Assembly: GCA_964425915.1 (NCBI GenBank)
Contig: CAYROO010000004.1
Span: 310,001-374,000, forward strand
Length of the DNA stretch: 64,000 nucleotides
Origin: Polycyclovorans sp964425915
Lineage (GTDB): Bacteria; Pseudomonadota; Gammaproteobacteria; Nevskiales; Nevskiaceae
Reading direction: 5' to 3'
Under the pieces are notes generated by a model that was not told the DNA's origin, did not search any database, and saw nothing but the letters and a program-made list of their open reading frames with translations. Below are positions 27,411 through 36,515 of the stretch, piece by piece; position 1 is the stretch's first letter, and the number at the start of each line of letters is the position of its first letter. A program made the position numbers and the translations under genes.

Positions 27411-28649
27411 ATGCTGGAGCTTCTGACGCGCATGGCGGCCGAGTTGGCGAGCAAGCCGCTGCTCTACGCCACTTTGCCGGTGACCGCCGCGCTGGTGGGG
27501 TACGTCACCAATGTGCTGGCGATCAAGATGATGTTTCTGCCGATCCGGTTCATCGGCATACCGCCGTATCTGGGCTGGCAGGGCATCATCCCGCGCAAGT
27601 CGGGCAAGATGGCCGCCATTGCCGTCGACACCATCACCGGGCACCTCATCACGGTCGACGAGATCTTCTCGCGGATCGACCCGGAGCGCCTGGCCCGCGA
27701 GATGGAGGCGCCGCTGACGACAGCGGTGGAGGAGATCGCCGACCAGGTGATGAACCAGCACTATCCGCGACTCTGGGTGACCCTGCCGGACGCAGTGCGC
27801 AAGCGCCTGACCCGACGCCTGCAGGACGAAGTCCCCGCTGTCGTCCGTGACATAACTCGCGACGTTCGCAGCCACGTCCACGAGGTTTTCAATCTCAAGG
27901 ACATGGTGGTCACCAAGTTGCTGCGGGAGCGCGAACTGATTAATCGCATCTTTCTTGAGACCGGCCATGCGGAGTTCCGCTTCATTGGACGTTCCGGTCT
28001 CTACTTCGGTTTTCTGTTTGGGGTACTGCAAACCCTGATCTACACCGTTTTCCAGAGTCCGTGGCAGCTACCGGTTGCCGGACTGCTGGTGGGCTATGCC
28101 ACCAACTGGATCGCGCTCTACCTGATCTTTAACCCGCGACAGCCCGTCAAGATTGGTCCGGTTCGGGTGCAGGGTCTGTTCATGAAGCGACAGACCGAGG
28201 TGGCGCGTGACTACGGCAACCTGGTGGCCGACGAAATCCTGACACCGGCCAACATTATCGAGGCCATACTCAAGGGGCCACAGGCGGATCGTGTGGTCGC
28301 CCTGATTCAGCGGCATGTTCAGCGGACGCTGGATGCACAAGCCGGGTTTGCCGGTCGGCTTGCGCCCATTGCCCTCGGTGGCGATGCCTATGCCCGCGCG
28401 CAGGCTGACGCCATCGAGCAACTGCTGGACCGGCTACCCATCAATCTGCGCCGGGTCGAACCTTATGCCGCCGACGCCATGGATATTCGCAATACCTTGG
28501 TCACGCGTCTGCAAGGGCTGCCACCTGACGACTTCGAAGCCATGCTTAGGCCGGCCTTCAAAGAGGACGAGTGGCTGCTGATCGCGGTGGGCGCCGCCCT
28601 TGGGTTGATGGTCGGCATCGGTCAGATGTTCCTGCCCGGCATCCGTTGA
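27411..28649 (+). CDS. DUF445 membrane protein
   Basis: Inner-membrane protein of unknown function (YheB/YjiN-like). Seen: N-terminal hydrophobic segment with VGYVTNVLAIKMMFLP, a long amphipathic helical region (VDEIFSRIDPERLAREMEAPL onward) and two more hydrophobic stretches (FGFLFGVLQTLIYTVFQSPW with VAGLLVGYATNWIALYLIFNPRQP, and the C-terminal GAALGLMVGIGQMFLPG). The xGYxTNxxAxxxxFxP motif appears twice, typical of the family. 412 aa. Convergent with the feo genes, 16 nt apart. Confidence 0.82.
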   Translation: MLELLTRMAAELASKPLLYATLPVTAALVGYVTNVLAIKMMFLPIRFIGIPPYLGWQGIIPRKSGKMAAIAVDTITGHLITVDEIFSRIDPERLAREMEAPLTTAVEEIADQVMNQHYPRLWVTLPDAVRKRLTRRLQDEVPAVVRDITRDVRSHVHEVFNLKDMVVTKLLRERELINRIFLETGHAEFRFIGRSGLYFGFLFGVLQTLIYTVFQSPWQLPVAGLLVGYATNWIALYLIFNPRQPVKIGPVRVQGLFMKRQTEVARDYGNLVADEILTPANIIEAILKGPQADRVVALIQRHVQRTLDAQAGFAGRLAPIALGGDAYARAQADAIEQLLDRLPINLRRVEPYAADAMDIRNTLVTRLQGLPPDDFEAMLRPAFKEDEWLLIAVGAALGLMVGIGQMFLPGIR

Positions 28650-28665
28650 CGCGCAGCCCGCGCGG

Positions 28666-28869
28666 TCAACGATGGAAGCGAATCGGCTGCTCGTCTGGTG
28701 GCGGCTTGGCAGCTGGACGATCTCCGCTACTGCAACCGGTGGCACAACTGGCACAGCCGCTGGCACAGCCCGACGACGGGCGACGCGGCCACCAGCGCCA
28801 CAGCGCGTAACCGGCGGCGCCAGACACGGCCAAGGTCACCAAGGCCAGTTCCAGCAGGGCGTAGCTCAT
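28666..28869 (-). CDS. FeoB-associated Cys-rich membrane protein
   Basis: 67-aa protein: one N-terminal membrane helix (ELALVTLAVSGAAGYALW), then a short tail with CASGCASCATGC, four Cys in a row of small residues, then a Pro-rich end. This is the shape of the FeoB-associated Cys-rich family, which may play the FeoC part in ferrous iron uptake. ATG at 28869 overlaps the feoB stop by 4 nt (ATGA), so it is translated with feoB. It is too small for a firm function. Confidence 0.75.
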   Translation of the reverse strand: MSYALLELALVTLAVSGAAGYALWRWWPRRPSSGCASGCASCATGCSSGDRPAAKPPPDEQPIRFHR

Positions 28870-30710
28870 AGTCCCAGACCCCGTGCGAGCTGATAGGTCA
28901 GCAGAGACATGCCGTATGCCAGCCCGAACAGGTAGCCGGCGGAAACGGCCACCATACGCCACTGGTTGGTCTCGCGGCGGATCACCGCCAGCGTCGAGAT
29001 GCACTGTGGGGCATAGATGAACCACACCAGCAGGGATAACGCCGTGGGAAGCGTCCAGTCCTGAGCGATCAGAGGACCCAGCACACTGGCGGCCTCATCG
29101 TCGGTGGCTGACAGCGCGTAAACGGTGGCCAGGGCGCTGACCGCGACTTCGCGCGCCGCCATCGCCGGCACCAGTGCAATGCAGATCTGCCAGTTGAATC
29201 CGAGCGGTGCGAACACCGGCTCCATCAAACGGCCCAGCTGTCCCGCCCAGCTGTAGGTGATGTCGGCCGCCACAGCATCCGCTGGCGGCGCAGGGAAGCT
29301 CGACAGGGCCCACAACAGGATGGTGAGCGCGAGGATGATGCCGCCGACGCGACGCAAGAAGATCAGCGCACGCTCCCAGAGGCCGATGAGGATGTCGCGC
29401 GGGTGGGGCAAGCGATAGGCGGGCAGCTCCAGTAGCAGCGGCTGTTCCTCACGGGCGCCACCCCAGCGCTTCATCAGCCAGCTGACCAGCACGGCGCTGA
29501 CAATGCCCAGCGCGTACAGGCCGAACAGCACCAAACCCTGCAGGTTGAACATGCCACCAACCGTCTGCTGGGGGATGAACGCAGCGATCAACAAGGTGTA
29601 GACCGGCAAACGCGCGGAACAGGTCATCAGCGGCGCCACCAGGATGGTGGCCAGCCGGTCGCGTGGATTGGGGATACTGCGCGTCGCCATGATGCCGGGC
29701 ACGGCGCAGGCGAAGCTCGACAGCAGGGGGATGAAAGCGCGACCACTGAGACCGGCGCCGACCATCAGGCGGTCCAGCAAAAACGCGGCGCGTGGCAAAT
29801 AGCCGGATTCCTCCAGCAGCAGGATGAACAGGAACAGGATCAAGATCTGCGGCAGGAATACCACCACCCCGCCGAGACCGGCGATGATGCCGTCGACCAA
29901 CAGGCTGTTGAGCACACCGGCCGGCAGAGCGCCGCCCACCAGCGCCCCCAGCGCCGATACCGCGGACTCGATCCCGCCGATCAGGGGATCGGCCCAGGCA
30001 AACACCGCCTGGAACATCACGAACATCAGCAGCGCCAGCAGCGGCAGTCCAGTGGCCGGGTGCAACAGGAGGGCATCGGCACGATCGGTGAGTTGGTCCT
30101 GTTCGACCCCGGTGGTGCAGGTGCGTACGAGATGCTCGGCCTGCTCGTGCCATAAGGCCGGATCGGTGAAGGCGGAGGGCGGCACGGTTGGGGTCTGAGC
30201 CAACTGCGCTGACAGATCAACCGCCCCCGCCCGCCGCACGGCGACGGTCCCCACCACCGGCACCCCGAGCTGCGCCGCCAACGCCGCCAGATCGACCGTC
30301 AGGCCGTGGCGCCGCGCCACGTCCATGCGATTGACTGCCACGATCATCGGGCAGCCCAGCTGACGGACTTCCAGCGCGAAGCGCAGGTGCAGGCGTAGGT
30401 TGATGGCATCCACCACGCAAATAATAAGATCCGGAACCGCCTCGCCCGGAAACCGGCCGAGGCAGACGTCACGGGTGACCGCTTCATCGGGGCTGCTGGC
30501 CTCCAGGCTGTAGGCGCCGGGGAGGTCAATGATCTCGACCGCGCTGCCGTCCTCAAGCCGATGCATGCCGGACTTGCGCTCGACTGTGACGCCCGCGTAG
30601 TTCGCCACCTTCTGGCGGTTGCCGGTCAGCCGGTTGAACAGCGCCGTCTTGCCACAATTCGGATTGCCCACCAGCGCAATGCGCCGGAGTCGGGGCGGGT
30701 TGGGGCTCAT
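28866..30710 (-). CDS. feoB: Ferrous iron transporter B
   Basis: GTP-gated Fe(II) permease in the inner membrane. Seen: G domain with GNPNCGKTALFNRLTG (G1), VERKSG, DLPGAYSL (G3) and NRMD (G4), then a membrane domain of about eight helices with LPRAAFLLDRLM and SSFACAVPGIMATR. 614 aa is shorter than E. coli FeoB (773 aa), mainly through a reduced linker and C-terminus, which is common outside enterics. Overlaps feoA upstream and the Cys-rich gene downstream by 4 nt each. Confidence 0.95.
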   Translation of the reverse strand: MSPNPPRLRRIALVGNPNCGKTALFNRLTGNRQKVANYAGVTVERKSGMHRLEDGSAVEIIDLPGAYSLEASSPDEAVTRDVCLGRFPGEAVPDLIICVVDAINLRLHLRFALEVRQLGCPMIVAVNRMDVARRHGLTVDLAALAAQLGVPVVGTVAVRRAGAVDLSAQLAQTPTVPPSAFTDPALWHEQAEHLVRTCTTGVEQDQLTDRADALLLHPATGLPLLALLMFVMFQAVFAWADPLIGGIESAVSALGALVGGALPAGVLNSLLVDGIIAGLGGVVVFLPQILILFLFILLLEESGYLPRAAFLLDRLMVGAGLSGRAFIPLLSSFACAVPGIMATRSIPNPRDRLATILVAPLMTCSARLPVYTLLIAAFIPQQTVGGMFNLQGLVLFGLYALGIVSAVLVSWLMKRWGGAREEQPLLLELPAYRLPHPRDILIGLWERALIFLRRVGGIILALTILLWALSSFPAPPADAVAADITYSWAGQLGRLMEPVFAPLGFNWQICIALVPAMAAREVAVSALATVYALSATDDEAASVLGPLIAQDWTLPTALSLLVWFIYAPQCISTLAVIRRETNQWRMVAVSAGYLFGLAYGMSLLTYQLARGLGL

Positions 30711-30958
30711 GGGACCTCCGCCCGCACGTGGACGCGCGCCGCCTCGGCGCGCCGCAGAGCGAACCGCGCATCCCCGATACGCACCATCAGTGGATCCCCG
30801 CCAATCGGGCCCACATGCAGGATCTCGACCGGCCGCCCGGGCACGAAACCCAGCACCTGCAGACGTCGCGCGACAGGATCGGTGCCGTCGGCATCATCGA
30901 CATGGTCAACCCTTGCCGGCTGGCGACGGGGCAGGGCAGCAAGGGAGATCAGGCTCAT
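30707..30958 (-). CDS. feoA: Ferrous iron transport protein A
   Basis: Small SH3-like cytoplasmic protein needed for FeoB activity. Seen: RRLQVLGFVPGRPVEILHVGPIGGDPLMVRIGDARFALRRAEAARV, the usual FeoA core. 83 aa, stop overlapping the feoB start (ATGA). It is the first gene of the feo unit; a partial Fur-box-like sequence lies just upstream (30962-30980). Confidence 0.92.
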   Translation of the reverse strand: MSLISLAALPRRQPARVDHVDDADGTDPVARRLQVLGFVPGRPVEILHVGPIGGDPLMVRIGDARFALRRAEAARVHVRAEVP

Positions 30959-30961
30959 GCC

Positions 30962-30980
30962 GTCAATGATAACGTGTCTC
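30962..30980 (-). promoter_or_regulatory. Partial Fur-box-like sequence upstream of feoA
   Basis: Read on the minus strand, GAGACACGTTATCATTGAC matches the 19-base Fur consensus at 11 positions by my count; the ATCATT half is good and the other half poor. It lies within 25 nt of the feoA start. Iron control through Fur is plausible for the operon, but this site is weak. Confidence 0.3.
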
Positions 30981-31009
30981 GTTTGCGTGTGGGGCCAGGG
31001 TCAGTGGCG

Positions 31010-33055
31010 CTAGAGCTTTGTCCCCAGCACCGTGCCTTGATGGATCGCACGCTTGGCGTCCAGCTCGGATGCCAGGTCAGCGCCGCCGATCAAATGTGTG
31101 GCCACCCCGGCTTCGGTCAGCGGCCCCTGCAGGCTGCGCTCGCTGACCTGTCCCGCGCACAGCACGATGGTGTCGACTTCCAGCAGGGTTGGCTTCTCGC
31201 GCTTCTCGCCGTAGCTGATCAACAGACCGCGCGCGTCGATGGCCTCGTAATTGACGCCACCGATCATCTCGACCTGCTTCATCTTCAACGCAGCGCGGTG
31301 AATCCATCCCGTGGTCTTGCCGAGCCGCTTGCCGAGCGTCTCCGCCTTGCGCTGCAGCAGCGTGATCTGGCGCGCGGGAGGCGCAATCACCGGCCGGGTC
31401 ACCCCGCCCGGATACCGAGCCGGATCGGTCACGCCCCATTCGGCGTTCCAATGGCTGGGCTCCAGGGTCGGAGAGGGGCCGGCATGCACCAGGTATTCGC
31501 TGACATCGAAGCCGATTCCGCCGGCACCGATCACCGCCACGCTTTGCCCCACTGGCTTGTGGTGCAACAGGACGTCGATGTAGCTCAGTACCTTGCCGGT
31601 AGCGGTATGTTCGGCCTGTCCAGGGATGGCGGGATCGCGCGGGCGAACACCCGTGGCCAGAACCACATCATCATAACCGCCGGCCAGCAGGGTCTCAGCG
31701 GTCACCCGCGTGCCGAGGTGGACGTTGACGCCGGTGTCGGCCAGGTGATTGCGAAAATACCGCAGGGTCTCATGGAATTCTTCCTTCCCAGGAATCTGCT
31801 TGGCCATGTTGAACTGGCCCCCAATTTCCAGCGCGGCGTCGAACAGGTCGACATGGTGACCACGGTCCGCCAGCGTGGTCGCACAGGCCAGCCCGGCGGG
31901 GCCGGCGCCGACCACTGCCACGCGCTTGGGCGCCGCGGCCCGCTGTACCGTGATCACGGTTTCGTGACAGGCCCTCGGATTGACCAGGCAGGACGCCGTC
32001 TTCAGCTGGAAAGCATGATCCAGGCAGGCCTGATTGCAGGCGATGCAGGTATTGATGCGGTCCGCCTTGCCGGCGGCCGCCTTGTTGACGAAGGCGGCAT
32101 CCGCCAGCAGCGGTCTGGCCATACTCACCATGTCGGCCATGCCGTCGGCGAGGATCTGTTCGGCAACGTCTGGGGTGTTGATGCGGTTGGTGGTGCACAG
32201 CGGGATGCCGACTTCGCCCTTCATCTTCTGGGTGATCCAGGCGAACGCGCCCCTTGGAACGCTGGTGGCGATGGTGGGCACCCGGGCCTCATGCCAACCG
32301 ATCCCGGTGTTGATGATGGTCGCGCCCGCTTGCGCAATGGCCTTGGCCAGCATCACCACTTCCTCCCAGCGTTGGCCATCGGGGATGAGGTCGAGCATCG
32401 ACAGGCGGTAGACAATGATGAAGTCGGGCCCAACCGCCTCTCGAATGCGGCGCACGATCTCCACCGGCAGCCGCATGCGGTTCTGGTAGGGGCCGCCCCA
32501 GCGGTCATCGCGCTGGTTGGTATGGGTCACCAGGAACTGATTGATGAAGTAGCCCTCCGATCCCATCACCTCCACGCCGTCGTAGCCAGCTTCGCGCGCC
32601 AACTGGGCACAGCGAACGAAGGCCTTGATCTGGCGCTCGATGCCCCCTTCGCCCAGGGCCCGCGGCGTGAACGGGGTGATCGGCGACTTGATTCTCGACG
32701 GCGCCACACTCAAAGGGTGATAGCCGTAGCGCCCGGCATGCAGGATCTGCAGGGCGATCTTGCCGCCTTCGGCATGCACGGCGTCGGTGATCTGCCGGTG
32801 TGCGCGCGCCGCACTGGTGGAGCTCAGCTGCCCAGCAAACGGTGATACCCAGCCTTCGACGTTTGGCGCAAAACCACCGGTGACGATCAATCCGACCCCA
32901 CCTCGGGCGCGCTCGGCAAAGTAGGCAGCGAGGCGAGGGAAGTGCTTGCGCCGGTCCTCAAGGCCGGTGTGCATCGAGCCCATCAGGACGCGGTTGCGCA
33001 GCGTGGTGAATCCGAGGTCCAGCGGCGCAAGCAGGTGCGGGTAGGGATTGGACAT
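31010..33055 (-). CDS. fadH: 2,4-dienoyl-CoA reductase (NADPH)
   Basis: Iron-sulfur flavoprotein that removes the conjugated double bond of 2,4-dienoyl-CoA in unsaturated fatty acid oxidation. Seen: FMN TIM barrel (1-330) with Tyr169 in GSEGYFINQF and His255 in GIGWHEARVPT; 4Fe-4S Cys at 337, 340, 344 and 356; then NAD(P)-type domain VAVVGAGPAGLACA and VAVIGAGGIGFDV. All match E. coli FadH shifted by 3. ATG at 33055 gives 681 aa. The frame continues to 34114 but that is antisense to an acyl-CoA dehydrogenase. Divergent from that gene across a palindrome (33189-33208). Confidence 0.94.
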   Translation of the reverse strand: MSNPYPHLLAPLDLGFTTLRNRVLMGSMHTGLEDRRKHFPRLAAYFAERARGGVGLIVTGGFAPNVEGWVSPFAGQLSSTSAARAHRQITDAVHAEGGKIALQILHAGRYGYHPLSVAPSRIKSPITPFTPRALGEGGIERQIKAFVRCAQLAREAGYDGVEVMGSEGYFINQFLVTHTNQRDDRWGGPYQNRMRLPVEIVRRIREAVGPDFIIVYRLSMLDLIPDGQRWEEVVMLAKAIAQAGATIINTGIGWHEARVPTIATSVPRGAFAWITQKMKGEVGIPLCTTNRINTPDVAEQILADGMADMVSMARPLLADAAFVNKAAAGKADRINTCIACNQACLDHAFQLKTASCLVNPRACHETVITVQRAAAPKRVAVVGAGPAGLACATTLADRGHHVDLFDAALEIGGQFNMAKQIPGKEEFHETLRYFRNHLADTGVNVHLGTRVTAETLLAGGYDDVVLATGVRPRDPAIPGQAEHTATGKVLSYIDVLLHHKPVGQSVAVIGAGGIGFDVSEYLVHAGPSPTLEPSHWNAEWGVTDPARYPGGVTRPVIAPPARQITLLQRKAETLGKRLGKTTGWIHRAALKMKQVEMIGGVNYEAIDARGLLISYGEKREKPTLLEVDTIVLCAGQVSERSLQGPLTEAGVATHLIGGADLASELDAKRAIHQGTVLGTKL

Positions 33056-33188
33056 GTTGGCGGCCCGAATCAGGTGGCTAGAGTGCGCCGCAGTGTACGT
33101 GAGCGACTCGATTCCGTCGGTTGGGCGCAGCGCCAGCACCGTCCGTCGCTGCAGCGCAGCAATCGCCGAATGAATCGGGTACGCTTCA

Positions 33189-33208
33189 ACCATACTGCAC
33201 CGTATGGT
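33189..33208. promoter_or_regulatory. Palindrome in the fadH / acyl-CoA dehydrogenase gap (candidate operator)
   Basis: ACCATAC (33189-33195) and GTATGGT (33202-33208) are perfect inverted repeats with a 6-base spacer. They lie in the 207-nt gap between divergent fadH and the acyl-CoA dehydrogenase gene. The form fits a TetR-family dimer site, such as those controlling fatty-acid genes, but the regulator is not in the window. Confidence 0.5.
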
Positions 33209-33262
33209 GTGCCCAGAATTGCTTTTACCACTTCTTGTTTTCAACCTTGACGGAGAAACCCC

Positions 33263-35050
33263 ATGGGTCAATACACCGCCCCCCTGCGTGACATGCAGTT
33301 TGTGCTGCACGAACTGCTGGGCGTCGAAACCGAACTGCAGGCCATCCCGGCGCATGCGGGGCTGGACGCCGACACCATCAACTCGATCGCCGACGAGGCC
33401 GGGAAGTTCGCTCAAAACGTGACCTTCCCGCTGAACCAGAGCGGCGATGAGGAAGGCTGCACCCTCGACAAGGCCACCGGCACCGTCAATGCGCCCAAAG
33501 GCTTCAAGGAAGCCTATGCGCAGTACGTCGAAGCGGGCTGGCCGGCGTTGGCCTGCGACCCGGAGTACGGCGGCCAGGGCCTGCCGGAAGTGATCAACAA
33601 CGTGCTGTATGAAATGCTCAACAGCGCCAACCAGTCCTGGACCATGTATCCCGGTCTCACCCATGGTGCCTATGCGGCGCTGATTGCGCATGGTACCCCG
33701 GAGCAGAAAGCCGCCTACCTGCCGAAGCTGGTGTCCGGCCACTGGACCGGCACGATGTGCCTGACCGAGTCGCATTGCGGGACCGACCTCGGCCTGCTGC
33801 GCACCAAGGCGGAGCCGAACGCCGATGGTTCCTATGCCATTTCCGGCCAGAAGATCTTCATCTCCTCGGGTGAGCACGACCTCGCCGAGAACATCATCCA
33901 CCTGGTACTGGCGCGCCTGCCGGACGCACCGGCGGGGACCAAGGGCATCTCGCTGTTCATCGTGCCGAAGTTCATTCCCAATGCCGACGGTTCCTTGGGC
34001 GAGCGCAACGGCATCAAGTGTGGCGCCCTCGAACACAAGATGGGCATTCACGGCAATGCCACTTGCGTGATGAACCTGGACGGTGCCACAGGCTGGCTGG
34101 TGGGCGAGCCGCACAAGGGCCTGAACGCCATGTTCGTGATGATGAACGGCGCGCGACTCGGCGTCGGCATGCAGTCACTGGGGCTGGCGGAAGTGGCCTA
34201 CCAGAACTCGCTGGCCTATGCCCGCGACCGTCTGCAGATGCGCTCGCTATCGGGCAAGAAGGCGCCGGACAAGCCGGCCGACCCGATCATCGTGCATCCC
34301 GACGTGCGTCGCATGCTGCTGACCCAGAAGGCCCACGTCGAAGGTGCGCGCGCGTTCACCTACTGGACCGGTCTGATGATCGATAAGGAACACGGCCACC
34401 CCGACGAGAAGGTCCGCAAGGACATGTCCGACCTGGTGGCGCTGCTGACGCCGATCGTCAAGGGCTTCATTACCGAGCAGAGCTACGTGTCCACCACGCT
34501 GGGCATGCAGGTGTTCGGCGGCCACGGCTACATCAAGGAGTGGGGCATGGAACAGTACGTCCGTGACGCCCGCATCAACATGATCTACGAAGGCACCAAC
34601 GGCATTCAGGCGCTCGATCTGCTCGGCCGCAAGGTGCTGTCCGACATGGGCGCCAAGCTGAGCAAGTTCGGCAAGATCGTCACCGACTTCGTCAAGGCCG
34701 AGTCCGCCAACGACGCCATGAAGGAGTTCATCGCTCCGCTGGCCGCACTCGGAACGGAAGTGCAGAAGGTGACCATGGAGATTGGCCAGAAGGCAATGAA
34801 GAACCCCGAGGAGGTCGGCGCGGCGTCGGTGCCGTACATGCACCTGCTCGGCCACTTCATCTATGCCTACCTGTGGGCACGGATGGCGAGGATCGCGCTG
34901 GACAAGGCGGAGGGTGATGCGTTTTACGCCACCAAACTCGCCACTGCGCGGTTTTACTTCGCCAAGATGCTGCCGGAAACGCAGATGAACCTGGCGCAGA
35001 TTCGCGCCGGTGCCGACAGCTTGATGACGCTGGACGCCGCCAACTTCTGA
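33263..35050 (+). CDS. Acyl-CoA dehydrogenase, DmdC-like long form
   Basis: FAD-dependent alpha,beta-dehydrogenation of acyl-CoA. Seen: AcylCoA_DH_N-type leader (MGQYTAPLRDMQFVLHELLG), TGTMCLTESHCGTDLGLLRTKA, ISGQKIFISSGEHDL, FGGHGYIKEWGMEQYVRD, the catalytic Glu443 in IYEGTNGIQ, and a C-terminal extension of about 130 residues found in the 590-600 aa group. That group includes 3-methylmercaptopropionyl-CoA dehydrogenase (DmdC) and many general fatty acyl-CoA enzymes; the substrate here is not certain. A strong terminator follows. Confidence 0.9.
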   Translation: MGQYTAPLRDMQFVLHELLGVETELQAIPAHAGLDADTINSIADEAGKFAQNVTFPLNQSGDEEGCTLDKATGTVNAPKGFKEAYAQYVEAGWPALACDPEYGGQGLPEVINNVLYEMLNSANQSWTMYPGLTHGAYAALIAHGTPEQKAAYLPKLVSGHWTGTMCLTESHCGTDLGLLRTKAEPNADGSYAISGQKIFISSGEHDLAENIIHLVLARLPDAPAGTKGISLFIVPKFIPNADGSLGERNGIKCGALEHKMGIHGNATCVMNLDGATGWLVGEPHKGLNAMFVMMNGARLGVGMQSLGLAEVAYQNSLAYARDRLQMRSLSGKKAPDKPADPIIVHPDVRRMLLTQKAHVEGARAFTYWTGLMIDKEHGHPDEKVRKDMSDLVALLTPIVKGFITEQSYVSTTLGMQVFGGHGYIKEWGMEQYVRDARINMIYEGTNGIQALDLLGRKVLSDMGAKLSKFGKIVTDFVKAESANDAMKEFIAPLAALGTEVQKVTMEIGQKAMKNPEEVGAASVPYMHLLGHFIYAYLWARMARIALDKAEGDAFYATKLATARFYFAKMLPETQMNLAQIRAGADSLMTLDAANF

Positions 35051-35070
35051 TCCCTCGGGATCGGTTGAAC

Positions 35071-35097
35071 AAGGCCGGGCATTGCCCGGCCTTTTTT
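35071..35097 (+). terminator. Rho-independent terminator after the 33.3-kb acyl-CoA dehydrogenase
   Basis: AAGGCCGGGC (35071-35080) / GCCCGGCCTT (35084-35093) is a perfect ten-base stem with loop ATT, followed by more T residues. Confidence 0.9.
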
Positions 35098-35194
35098 TGG
35101 GTCGTGTTTGCTGCGCCGCCCGAAGGGCATGACCCAGGGTCAATGCCGCCGGCGCGACGGCGCCGTACCGTGGGGCAAAACAGGAGAACACATC

Positions 35195-36505
35195 ATGCAG
35201 GCGAAACGCGATCTTTCCGGCTGGGGCCTGGCGGCCCTGAACCGTATTGCCGGCTGGCCGCTGATGCGGCGTACCGGCATCAAGACGGTCACCGAGCGGG
35301 TGCTGTTCCATGGCGCGCGGACCGGGTTTCAGCTGGCCGGTACCGGGGCGCGGGCATTCCGCAAGGTCCGCGGCGGGGGTACGCCGACACGACTCCCGCG
35401 GCCGAGCAGCAACGGGCTGTTCGATCTCACCCCCAGCGATGAGCAGCAGATGCTGTGCGAAGCGGTGCGCGATGTGGCCATGGGCGAACTGCGGCCCGCC
35501 GCGGCCGCCGCCGACATGGCCAATGCAGCGCCAGAGGCGGTCACCACGGCGGCCGCCAATTTGGGCATTCACCTGCTGGACCTACCGGAGACGCTCGGCG
35601 GCGCCGGACAGGAACGCTCGGTGGTCACGCAGGTCCTGGTCAGCGAGGCGCTGGCGCAGGGCGATCTGGGACTGGCGGTGGCCTGTCTGGCGCCGCAGTC
35701 GGTGATGCGCGCGCTGGTCAATTGGGGCGACGCCGATCAACAGGCCACCTATCTTCCGGCATTCGCCGGAGAGCGCCCCCCCGTCACCGCGCTGGCGCTG
35801 GCAGAGCCGGGCATCCTGCAAGACCCACTGTCGCCGACCTGCCGCGCTGAGCGCAGCGCGAGGGGCTATCGCCTGAGTGGCGAGAAGGCACTGGTGATTC
35901 GCGGCACCGAGGCCGAGCTGCTACTGGTCTCCGCCACCATACCGGGGGAGGGTGCCGGCCTATTCCTGGTGGAAGGCGGCCACAAAGGACTGCGCTGGCA
36001 GCCTGAGCCGGCCATGGGCCTGCGCGCGGCCGGGACGGTCCGCTTGCAGATGTCCGCCGTGGACCTTCCTGCGGAAGCCCGGCTCGGCGATGCCGACATC
36101 CTGCGCGACTGTGTGCGTCTATCGCGACTGGCCTGGTGTGCCTTGGGCTGTGGCGCTGGCCGGGCGGTCCTCGACTACGTGATCCCTTACGTCAACGAGC
36201 GTCAGGCTTTTGGGGAGCCCATCAGTCACCGACAATCAGTGGCCTTCACAGTCGCCAACATGGCCATCGAACTGGAAGGCATGCGTTTGGCCACACTGCG
36301 GGCCGCCAGCCGCATCGATCTGGGCCAGTCGCACGCCCGTGAAGTGGCGCTGGCGCGGCGCCTTTGCAGCGAAAAGGGCATGCAGATCGGTAACGACGGC
36401 GTGCAGTTGCTGGGGGGCCACGGCTTCACCCGCGAGTATCCGGTCGAGCGGTGGTACCGCGACTTGCGCGCGGTGGCCGTCATGGACGGCGGCGTGCTGG
36501 TCTGA
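35195..36505 (+). CDS. Acyl-CoA dehydrogenase-like subunit lacking the catalytic Glu
   Basis: Acyl-CoA dehydrogenase fold of 436 aa with a basic N-terminal extension of about 80 residues. Conserved parts: helical N domain (SDEQQMLCEAVRDVAMGELRP), beta domain with SGEKALVIRG, C domain with RQAFGEPISHRQSVAFTVANMAIELE and LGGHGFTREYPVERWYRD. The motif IYEGTSQ of active enzymes is replaced by VMDGG (Asp431) and the protein ends five residues later, so the usual catalytic Glu and last helix are missing. ATG 35195 has AGGAGAAC before it. The next gene, 10 nt downstream, is an active-looking homologue, so this may be a non-catalytic partner subunit. Confidence 0.83.
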   Translation: MQAKRDLSGWGLAALNRIAGWPLMRRTGIKTVTERVLFHGARTGFQLAGTGARAFRKVRGGGTPTRLPRPSSNGLFDLTPSDEQQMLCEAVRDVAMGELRPAAAAADMANAAPEAVTTAAANLGIHLLDLPETLGGAGQERSVVTQVLVSEALAQGDLGLAVACLAPQSVMRALVNWGDADQQATYLPAFAGERPPVTALALAEPGILQDPLSPTCRAERSARGYRLSGEKALVIRGTEAELLLVSATIPGEGAGLFLVEGGHKGLRWQPEPAMGLRAAGTVRLQMSAVDLPAEARLGDADILRDCVRLSRLAWCALGCGAGRAVLDYVIPYVNERQAFGEPISHRQSVAFTVANMAIELEGMRLATLRAASRIDLGQSHAREVALARRLCSEKGMQIGNDGVQLLGGHGFTREYPVERWYRDLRAVAVMDGGVLV

Positions 36506-36515
36506 GGAGACAATC

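Noticed and set aside
33056..34114. 353-codon upstream extension of fadH
   Set aside because: It runs antisense through an acyl-CoA dehydrogenase and fadH matches the E. coli length from ATG 33055.
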